34,679 bases of DNA from Verrucomicrobiia bacterium. Its GTDB lineage: Bacteria > Verrucomicrobiota > Verrucomicrobiia > Limisphaerales > UBA1100. Position numbers and translations under genes: made by a program. A model generated the notes under the pieces. It had not been told where the DNA came from. It did not search any database and saw only the letters and a list, made by a program, of their open reading frames with translations. Below are positions 23,570-30,692 of this stretch, piece by piece (the first letter of the stretch is position 1; every line of letters begins with the position of its first letter). Location of the stretch: NCBI GenBank assembly GCA_014239365.1, contig JAAZZB010000076.1, positions 1-34,679 on the forward strand, written 5' to 3'.

Positions 23570-25006
23570 TTAGTGCTCTTGATGCAATGCGGCGAGTACG
23601 GCGCGTGCTTGTTGACGGTCGTCGAAGGGCATCACAATGTCTTCGATTTCCTGATAGGTTTCGTGGCCTTTACCGGCGATAAGGACGGTGTCGCCGGCTT
23701 TGGCTTCGCGGAGAATTTCGTCAATGGCGCGCGCGCGGTCCAGTTCAATGCGGCCTTTGCCCGGGCAGCCTTCGGCGACTTGTTCGGCAATGAGATTCGG
23801 ATTTTCGCGGCGCGGATTGTCGGTGGTGATGAGAATGTCATCCGCCAAGGCAGCGGCGGCTTCGCCCATTTTGCGGCGCTTGCCGGTGTCGCGGTTTCCG
23901 CCGCAGCCGAACATCACGCGCAAACGGCCCGGCGTGATTTCGCGCAGCGTGGTGAGCACTTGGCGCAGCGCGTCATCGGTGTGGGCGTAATCCACATAAA
24001 CCGCAAAAGGCTGGCCCTCGCTTAATGGCTCAAGGCGACCGGGCACCGGCGGCAGTTTGGCAAGTCGCGGGACGCAATCGGCCAATTCCATTCCCGTGGC
24101 GCGGACAATGCCCAGCGCGGCGGCGGCGTTGGAAACATTGTGGCGACCGATGAGAGGCATCGTGAAGTCCACGCCCGCCAAAGTGAATTGGGTTTCTTGC
24201 TGGCCTAATTTGAGTTGGGTGATTTGCAAATCGGAATCGGTTTCGCCAAAAGTGGTGGCGGTAAATTCGTTGGCGAGGCGTTGGCCGAAGAGACTGTCAG
24301 CATTGACGATTCGATTTGTGTTTTCGGGTTGTTGGGTGAAGAGCGTTCGCTTGGCGGCGAAGTACTGCTCCATATCGCCGTGGTAATCGAGATGGTCCTG
24401 AGTGAGATTGGTGAAGGCGGTGGTTTGAAATTCAAGGCCCGCCACGCGGTGCTGCGCGAGGGCGTGTGAGCTGATTTCCATCACGCACGTTTTGCATCCG
24501 GCGCGGAGCATTCCGGCAAAGTACGCGTGCAACTCAAGCGACTCCGGCGTGGTGCGGGCGGCGGGAATGATGCGATCGCCGAGGTCGTACTCCACCGTGC
24601 CAATGAGGCCGCAACGGTGGCCCGTGCCGCGCAGGAGTTCGCGCACGAGAAAGGCGACAGTGGTTTTGCCGTTGGTTCCGGTGATGCCGATGAGGTGAAG
24701 TCGGGCGGCGGGTTTTCCGTGAAAGCGCGCGGCCAATTGCGCCATCGCCGCGCGCGGATTTTCGACACGGATGATGGCGGTTTCACCGGGCAACTCGACG
24801 GGGCGACCGGTGATAATGAGGGATGCGCCTAGTTCGATTGCTGTGGCGGCAAAGTCGTGGCCGTCCACGCGCGTGCCGGGGAGCGCGATGAATGCCGTGC
24901 CGTGAGTCACGCGGCGGGAATCGTATGCGAGGCCGGTGATGGGCGCGTTGAGGTTGCCGCGCACGAGTTCGTGCGGCAAATCGTGGAGCAACTCAGCGCC
25001 GTTCAT
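23570..25006 (-). CDS. murE: UDP-MurNAc-L-Ala-D-Glu--meso-diaminopimelate ligase MurE
   Basis: Adds the third amino acid of the peptidoglycan stem. With the ATG at 25006 it has 478 residues: the N-terminal domain with ITGLAYDSRRVTHGTAFIAL, the ATP loop GITGTNGKTTVAFLV (107-121), TPESLELHAYF, MEISSHALAQHRVAGL, TNLTQDHLDYHG, and VYVDYAHTDDALRQVL. The motif DNPRREN (396-402) is the signature of meso-diaminopimelate-specific MurE, as opposed to the lysine enzymes, and indicates Gram-negative-type peptidoglycan. GTG one codon upstream (25009), directly after the ftsI stop, is an alternative start. Confidence 0.96.
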   Translation of the reverse strand: MNGAELLHDLPHELVRGNLNAPITGLAYDSRRVTHGTAFIALPGTRVDGHDFAATAIELGASLIITGRPVELPGETAIIRVENPRAAMAQLAARFHGKPAARLHLIGITGTNGKTTVAFLVRELLRGTGHRCGLIGTVEYDLGDRIIPAARTTPESLELHAYFAGMLRAGCKTCVMEISSHALAQHRVAGLEFQTTAFTNLTQDHLDYHGDMEQYFAAKRTLFTQQPENTNRIVNADSLFGQRLANEFTATTFGETDSDLQITQLKLGQQETQFTLAGVDFTMPLIGRHNVSNAAAALGIVRATGMELADCVPRLAKLPPVPGRLEPLSEGQPFAVYVDYAHTDDALRQVLTTLREITPGRLRVMFGCGGNRDTGKRRKMGEAAAALADDILITTDNPRRENPNLIAEQVAEGCPGKGRIELDRARAIDEILREAKAGDTVLIAGKGHETYQEIEDIVMPFDDRQQARAVLAALHQEH

Positions 25007-25009
25007 CAC

Positions 25010-26875
25010 TCAGCGCGGTTGAGGGTCGTTGTCAGAAACGATGGAACCCTGTTGCACGAGGTCCGGTTTTAATCCGAGATAACCAGCCGTGCGCTCGGCG
25101 ATGGCCTTGAAGACCGGCGCGGCGGTGAGTCCACCGTAGTAGTCGCCTTTCGGTTCGTCCATCGTAACGAGGATGCACAATGCCGGCGCGTCGGCGGGGA
25201 AAAATCCCACGAACGAGGCGTGGTATTTGCCGGGCAAATAACCACCGCGCCCGGCCTTTTGCGCGGTGCCGGTTTTGCCGGCGACGGTGTAGTATTCCAG
25301 CGCGGCGCGCTTGGCGGTGCCGCCCGGTTGAGGAACGGTCTTGAGTGCTTCGGTGGTGGCACGCGCGGCTTCGGGGGAAACCACCTGCCGCACGGGCTCG
25401 GGATGATACTGCACCACCACCCGCCCGCGGTCATCCTCGAGATGACTCATCACCATCGGCCGCATTAACTTTCCGCCATTGGCGATGGCGCTCATCATCA
25501 TCGCCATTTGCAAAGGCGTGGCGGAAACCTCGTGGCCCATCGGCACGCGGGTGATGGAAAGTTTATTCCATTTTCGTAATGGATGCACCGTGCCGCGCAC
25601 TTCGCCGGGCAAACTAATACGCGACCGTGCGCCAAACCCAAACCGCTGCATATAAGCGTGCAACCGCGGCGCCCCGAGCCGCAACCCCACTTTGGCCGCG
25701 CCGATGTTGGAAGATTTTGTGATGATGGATTTGACCGAAAGACTTCCGTAAGCGTGGTGGTCGCGCAACACGCGTCCGGCGTATCGGAAGGATCCGTTTT
25801 CGCAATGGAACGCGGAGGCAAGATTAACGATTCGTTCGTTGAGCGCGGCGGCCACGGGGACGATTTTAAAAGTGGAACCCGGCTCGCCGGTATCGGTCAC
25901 CGCACGGTTGCGGCGGGTTTCCGGTTTGGCGATACCGGGATCGTTGGGGTCAAAGTCCGGCAGGTTGGCCATCGCCACGATGGCGCCGGTTTTGGGGCGC
26001 ACGACGATGGCGGTGATCCCCAGCGGCTGATGTTTGGCCATCGCCTTGGCGAGCTCGGCCTCGACGATGTGTTGCACGCCCGAATCGATGGTGAGCACAA
26101 CGTGCAGCCCGTTGCGCGGGGCGACGTCCTGCTGGCGCAGCGCGACCACTTCCCGCTTGCGGGAATCCGTCTCGGTGACGCGCCAGCCTCGGGAGCCCAC
26201 GAGTTTGCTATCGAGCACGCGCTCGATCCCTTCCTTACCGCGATGGTCGACGCCGCCGACGAAGCCGAGCACGTGCGCGGCGTGATGTTTGCCGGGGTAC
26301 ACGCGCAACTGATCTTCCTTGCGATCTGCAAAAACGGACTGCCGACGAAGGCTCCGAAATGCAAGGCGTTGTTTGCGATTGAACTTCGATTCGTCCATCC
26401 CCAGTTCCATATCGCGCAATGCGCCTTGCGCTTGCTCCCAAATTTCGCGCGGCACTTTGCGCTTGAGGATGACGTAACGATTGGTGCGGAGGATGCCCTG
26501 TTCGTTGAGCATCATTTGCGGTTTGAGGCGCGCGCTTAATTTCTGTTCATCCAAATCCAAAATGGATGCCAGCGCGTGGGCCACTTGGGGATGCCAATTG
26601 CCGATCAGCGCCGGATCGGCGCACACGGTTTTCACAAACAAACTCGTGGCGAGGAGGTTGCCTCGGATGTCACGAATGTCGCCACGGCGCGGTTCGCGGA
26701 TGAGGGTGCGGATGGTGTTGTTGCGCGCGGTGGATTGGAGCTCGTCGTGCCGCAACACTTGGAGGTCGATCAGCCGATAGCCAAGCGCACCGAAGGAGAG
26801 CAGCATCACGGCGGCAAAAAAGAAAAGCCAGCGGCGGGCACCTTTACGAATTTTGATGGTGACTTTTTCCTCCAT
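25010..26875 (-). CDS. ftsI: Septal transpeptidase FtsI (class B penicillin-binding protein)
   Basis: Inner-membrane-anchored DD-transpeptidase cross-linking septal peptidoglycan with FtsW. From the ATG at 26875 it has 621 residues: a short basic cytoplasmic start, one membrane segment (about 16-36, WLFFFAAVMLLSFGALGYRL), the PBP dimerisation region with REPRRGDIRDIRGNLLA, and the transpeptidase domain. Its motifs are complete: SxxK as STFK (334-337), SxN as SSN (388-390), KTG as KTGT (534-537). No PASTA domain follows. The frame extends two codons to a GTG at 26881, but the ATG has GGGGAAG at suitable spacing. Neighbours ftsL and murE give the classical order. Confidence 0.95.
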   Translation of the reverse strand: MEEKVTIKIRKGARRWLFFFAAVMLLSFGALGYRLIDLQVLRHDELQSTARNNTIRTLIREPRRGDIRDIRGNLLATSLFVKTVCADPALIGNWHPQVAHALASILDLDEQKLSARLKPQMMLNEQGILRTNRYVILKRKVPREIWEQAQGALRDMELGMDESKFNRKQRLAFRSLRRQSVFADRKEDQLRVYPGKHHAAHVLGFVGGVDHRGKEGIERVLDSKLVGSRGWRVTETDSRKREVVALRQQDVAPRNGLHVVLTIDSGVQHIVEAELAKAMAKHQPLGITAIVVRPKTGAIVAMANLPDFDPNDPGIAKPETRRNRAVTDTGEPGSTFKIVPVAAALNERIVNLASAFHCENGSFRYAGRVLRDHHAYGSLSVKSIITKSSNIGAAKVGLRLGAPRLHAYMQRFGFGARSRISLPGEVRGTVHPLRKWNKLSITRVPMGHEVSATPLQMAMMMSAIANGGKLMRPMVMSHLEDDRGRVVVQYHPEPVRQVVSPEAARATTEALKTVPQPGGTAKRAALEYYTVAGKTGTAQKAGRGGYLPGKYHASFVGFFPADAPALCILVTMDEPKGDYYGGLTAAPVFKAIAERTAGYLGLKPDLVQQGSIVSDNDPQPR

Positions 26876-26902
26876 ACACACTTCCCCGCTGGAGGAGATG
26901 GC

Positions 26903-27247
26903 CTAGCGACTGGCCGTGCGCAGCGGCTGCGCTGTGGCGGGCTTAGCGTTCACCAGCACCACAATTTGTTCCGGCCGTGGCACCTCGAGATCCAGCCCGA
27001 GTTGGCGCAGACGCGCGTCCAATTCCTGCGGGCTCATCAAATACGCCAGCGTATCGCCGCGTCGTTTGTTCTCGCGCCGCAAATCTTCCAGCTTGTTTTC
27101 GTTCTCCTTAATCTGCGCGCCGAGGTCATTGATTTGTTTCTTTTGCCAAACATACCCCAATCCGAGGCTGCAGGTGACGAGACAAATTACAACCGCCTTG
27201 AGCGCAGGCCCCAAACGTACCGACAGAGTTTTGCGTTTTCGATTCAT
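26903..27247 (-). CDS. ftsL: FtsL-like cell division protein
   Basis: A 114-aa bitopic protein: a basic N-terminus (MNRKRKTLSVRLG), one membrane segment (about 16-35, LKAVVICLVTCSLGLGYVW), then a predicted leucine-zipper coiled coil (about 38-70: KKQINDLGAQIKENENKLED) and a short periplasmic tail. FtsL proteins are poorly conserved in sequence; the size, topology and place immediately before ftsI support the call more than residue identity does. FtsL forms the FtsQLB complex that activates FtsWI. An ATG four codons upstream (27259) is an equally possible start; the one chosen has GGGA at better spacing. Confidence 0.8.
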   Translation of the reverse strand: MNRKRKTLSVRLGPALKAVVICLVTCSLGLGYVWQKKQINDLGAQIKENENKLEDLRRENKRRGDTLAYLMSPQELDARLRQLGLDLEVPRPEQIVVLVNAKPATAQPLRTASR

Positions 27248-27265
27248 TGTTATTCCCATCCCACA

Positions 27266-29746
27266 CTAATCACGCGGCACCACTCGGATGAACCGCTGGC
27301 CGTTCGATTGAATTGGCACGCTCATCGTCCGCCCCGTACCCACTTGCGGCCGACCGACCGCATTCCAATTATTTCGATCATTAGACATCTCAACCACGTA
27401 ACGGCCTCCCGGTCGGCTATTGAACCTCAAATTCATCCGGCCATTTTGCAGAGTAACTGTCGAGGGGAGCGGGACATTGCGATTCTGTTGAGCTCGAACC
27501 GCCCCTTCGTTTGCTCTTGTACGGATGTTTTGCATTCGATCTTGCGCTATCGAAGCCCCGCCTCTGAAACTCCCACCTAAACTTCTGCCTGCAGAATTGC
27601 GTGGCGTGGTGTTCCCGCTAAATCCACTGGGTTGCGCTTGCGTGATTGGGCTTCTGCCGCCTGACGGGGCGAGGACACCCCGATTGCTGTTTCCGGCTGC
27701 AAGTGGATTTCTGACATTAAACGAAGCACGACTTCCCGCCGATGAAATTGTTGTTCGATTCCGGATGTTTGGTGCCGGACGCATCATCCCCACGCGACGT
27801 GGATTAGTGTAGTTGCGAGCACTGTTCAAAAGCGTGTTCCGCGCGGCTTGATTTGAAACAATTGAATTGGGCGCGCGACCACCCCCAAATCCTTGAATCC
27901 CACCCCGCGCAATTCCACCGGCTTGTTGGCTTGGGGCAGTGGATGACGGCAATTGTGATCCTGCACTGCCTCTCGGTGAATGTTGAATTGATATGGGTCG
28001 CCGCTTCGTGCTCACTCGAACTCCGCCACCCGAACCCCCACCTCCGCCCGAGTGCATTCCAAAACTAGCCTTTACTCCTACCCTTGATTGAGTAGGCGCA
28101 CTTCCTCGGTTTCCCGTTGGCTGCACGACTTGGGCATTCACCGGACGCGACATGGAATTCATCCCTGCCGGAGCATTCACTCGTCCTATATTTCGTGTTT
28201 TTTGGATGCGTGAATTTTGGCTCGCCGCATTCTGCACCGCCTTAACCGCTGCTTTCGCCGATACTTGCGTGATCCGCATTGCTTCGGAAATCTCACTTTC
28301 GTGCCTCACAATCATATTGCTCACCGCCTCTTCTTTTTTTGCCCGCATCGAAACCCGGCTTGGACTTATTATTTTTTCTTTTTGGGCAACCAGTATAATT
28401 TTTTTCGGGCCCTGCCCTCCCCCCACCACATCCGGCCCGGCGGCCAGATTAGTCGATGGATTCGCGGTCGTAAAATGTCGTGCCTTCAAGATAATACTCA
28501 ATGGACTCACCACATCAGCCCAAACGACCATCAGCTTTCCTTTTCCATTTCCCGCCGCTGCCGCCATATACTGCCGATTTAACACTTGAGTATTCATCCG
28601 CATTTCCGCGCCTCCCGAGAGCAGTCGACCGTGGATTTCTTCACCCCGATTAACGTCAGATCCACAATCCCAAACAATTAACACGCCATTCTGCGTCACC
28701 GCCAATGTTGGGTTTACCTGATCACCGCCTACAAATTTATTATGTCGTTTGCGCTCACTCGTGGGTTGCCCGTTCAAACTGAATTGACGTGAATAAATAT
28801 CCTGCCCCAAACCAAGGCCGCCTTCATTTAATTCTTCCCACGCGACCGCAAATCCTCCATTAGCAATTCCTTCAATATCCGGATTCGAGCATAGTGCTTC
28901 CCCTCCATCCACGCGAAATTCATTTCCCAAAAAATTGCCGCCTCCGCCTAATAACCGTCCCATTACGCGACTACGCATAAATGACACGCTTACTTGCTTC
29001 ATACTTTCACCTCCACCCGTCTGACCGTATTTGCCAGTGCCAGCCATAGCGAGCTGTTTGCCGTGCTCCACTTCGCTCACCCATGTGATTGCAAAATTGC
29101 CATTCTTCAACGCAGTGATATCCGGATTAAACTGGTTCCATTTAATGGTTTGACTCACTTGAATCTCAGAACCCACCTTGATTCCTTGCGCATTAAATTG
29201 ACGCGCATAAACTCCGTTTGCCGCGCCATCCTGATATTGGCTTTCCCACGCGACCCATACTTCACCCTTTTGATTCACCGCAACACTCGGACTATCTTGA
29301 TTGCCACGATTAAACGAATTCACAATTTGCGCGCCTCCCAGTGGTCTTCCCGATGCATCAAGAAAACGAGCATACACATTGCGTGTCTTTCTTGGGCCCG
29401 CTTCCCAAACTACCACCGCGCCCCCACTCGGCAGCACACTCACCTGCGGTTTCCCCTCATCCTCGCGTTTGGTGGATTCACTTACACGCACGGGCGATCC
29501 GTTGTGCGCCATCAGCGCGTTCATTGGCTGAACAAGAATCCGCGCGCCATTGCTATTTTTTGAAACGTGCTCCCAGACTACAAACCCGCCATTGATGTCA
29601 AAATCTAGATGTGGATTGCGTTGATGCCCGGCTAATTCTCCGCCCAGCAAAAACACTTCACCACTGGGCCCTATGGCACCCTGAGCAACCAGGGCGACAA
29701 AGCCGACTCCGCACAATATTTTTCGAATGAATGGATTTGCGTTCAT
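27266..29746 (-). CDS. Secreted protein with seven propeller-like repeats, low-complexity stalk and C-terminal beta domain
   Basis: An 826-aa exported protein I cannot name. Residues 1-24 look like a signal peptide (IRKILCGVGFVALVAQGAIG). Seven repeats follow (about 35-430), each with a strand ending in a [VA]xW[EDAV] turn at W58, W114, W167, W222, W303, W359 and W409 (e.g. GGFVVWEH, GEVWVAWESQ). This count suggests a seven-bladed beta-propeller. Then comes a Gly/Ser/Arg/Asn/Gln-rich segment (about 430-750). The last 70 residues form a beta domain (RYVVEMSNDRNNWNAVGRP ... QRFIRVV) resembling C-terminal domains of other secreted verrucomicrobial proteins. It lies between rsmH and ftsL, ten bases after rsmH; such a gene is foreign to the usual dcw order. 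GC content looks lower than in the neighbouring mur genes. Confidence 0.85.
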   Translation of the reverse strand: MNANPFIRKILCGVGFVALVAQGAIGPSGEVFLLGGELAGHQRNPHLDFDINGGFVVWEHVSKNSNGARILVQPMNALMAHNGSPVRVSESTKREDEGKPQVSVLPSGGAVVVWEAGPRKTRNVYARFLDASGRPLGGAQIVNSFNRGNQDSPSVAVNQKGEVWVAWESQYQDGAANGVYARQFNAQGIKVGSEIQVSQTIKWNQFNPDITALKNGNFAITWVSEVEHGKQLAMAGTGKYGQTGGGESMKQVSVSFMRSRVMGRLLGGGGNFLGNEFRVDGGEALCSNPDIEGIANGGFAVAWEELNEGGLGLGQDIYSRQFSLNGQPTSERKRHNKFVGGDQVNPTLAVTQNGVLIVWDCGSDVNRGEEIHGRLLSGGAEMRMNTQVLNRQYMAAAAGNGKGKLMVVWADVVSPLSIILKARHFTTANPSTNLAAGPDVVGGGQGPKKIILVAQKEKIISPSRVSMRAKKEEAVSNMIVRHESEISEAMRITQVSAKAAVKAVQNAASQNSRIQKTRNIGRVNAPAGMNSMSRPVNAQVVQPTGNRGSAPTQSRVGVKASFGMHSGGGGGSGGGVRVSTKRRPISIQHSPRGSAGSQLPSSTAPSQQAGGIARGGIQGFGGGRAPNSIVSNQAARNTLLNSARNYTNPRRVGMMRPAPNIRNRTTISSAGSRASFNVRNPLAAGNSNRGVLAPSGGRSPITQAQPSGFSGNTTPRNSAGRSLGGSFRGGASIAQDRMQNIRTRANEGAVRAQQNRNVPLPSTVTLQNGRMNLRFNSRPGGRYVVEMSNDRNNWNAVGRPQVGTGRTMSVPIQSNGQRFIRVVPRD

Positions 29747-29756
29747 AGTTCGCCTT

Positions 29757-30689
29757 TCATTCCCCTAATTTTTCAAGCACCCGTAACTGAGCACTGCGCG
29801 CGCGGGGGTTTGCCTCTAATTCACATTCACTCGCGCGAATGGCTTTTCGGTTTACCCAACGCATACGTGCCGGCCTTGGCACTCGCAGAGCCGGCACATC
29901 TTCCCCCCCGGGCACGTCATAATCTCGTGACTCCTCTCTTCCAAAATTTTTCATCATCCGGTCCTCTCCGGAATGGAATGTGATAACCGCCAATCGCCCC
30001 CCGGGTTTTAACAAGCCACAAACCTTTGGGAGTCCCGTTCGTAATTCATTCAGCTCATCGTTCACTACTATACGTAACGCCTGGAACACACGCGTCGCCG
30101 GATGCACCTTGCGCCCTCGGCGCGGGCAAACGGCTTCCACCACAGAGGCCAATTGAGTAGTGGTTTCAAATTTCGACTGCTCCCTTAAACGGACGATTTC
30201 TTTCGCAATTCTCCGTGACCGCCGCTCACCGCCGTCGCGCCAAAACAAATCGGCTAATTCAGATTCAGACCGGTTATTTACCCAGTCGGCCGCAGTTTCT
30301 GTTTGTCGATTATCCATCCGCATATCCAGCGGGCCTTCCTGTTGCAAACTGAACCCTCGCTCACTTTCATCCAACTGAGGCGAACTCACGCCTAAATCCA
30401 ACAACACACCATCCAACGTTCCCGCTTCAATCCAATCCGGCAAGGTGCCGAATGTTCCGCGCCTAATCTCTATCCGCTCCGCGTAGGGCGCGAGCCGGGA
30501 CGACGCAGCCTCCACAGCTGCGCCATCCCGATCGCTTCCCCCAAGCCAGCTCCCAGTGCTGGCTTTCAAAATCATCTCTGCGTGACCGCCTCCGCCCAGC
30601 GTGCCATCCGCAAAACGGCCACCCTCATCCGCCTTCAACCCAGCCAGAACAGCTTCCCCCAAAACAGGCAGATGAATAAATTCCTTCAC
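29757..30689 (-). CDS. rsmH: 16S rRNA (cytosine-1402-N4)-methyltransferase RsmH
   Basis: SAM-dependent enzyme methylating N4 of C1402 in the ribosomal P site; also called MraW. The 310-aa protein starts KEFIHLPVLGEAVLAGL, has the SAM loop FADGTLGGGGHAEMIL (26-41), DGVLLDLGVSSPQLDESERG, GPLDMRMD, ATRVFQALRIVVNDELNEL, GGRLAVITFHSGEDRMMKNF and the tail NPRARSAQLRVLEKL. All are hallmarks. The start is GTG at 30689; an ATG four bases upstream, overlapping the previous stop as TAATG, is out of frame and opens only a 22-codon ORF. It normally follows mraZ directly, but here a 3-kb gene separates them. Confidence 0.95.
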   Translation of the reverse strand: MKEFIHLPVLGEAVLAGLKADEGGRFADGTLGGGGHAEMILKASTGSWLGGSDRDGAAVEAASSRLAPYAERIEIRRGTFGTLPDWIEAGTLDGVLLDLGVSSPQLDESERGFSLQQEGPLDMRMDNRQTETAADWVNNRSESELADLFWRDGGERRSRRIAKEIVRLREQSKFETTTQLASVVEAVCPRRGRKVHPATRVFQALRIVVNDELNELRTGLPKVCGLLKPGGRLAVITFHSGEDRMMKNFGREESRDYDVPGGEDVPALRVPRPARMRWVNRKAIRASECELEANPRARSAQLRVLEKLGE

Positions 30690-30692
30690 GCA

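Noticed and set aside
25583..27580. Two plus-strand open frames of over 300 codons opposite ftsI and ftsL
   Set aside because: Antisense shadows of genes with complete catalytic motifs; no domain or ribosome site of their own.
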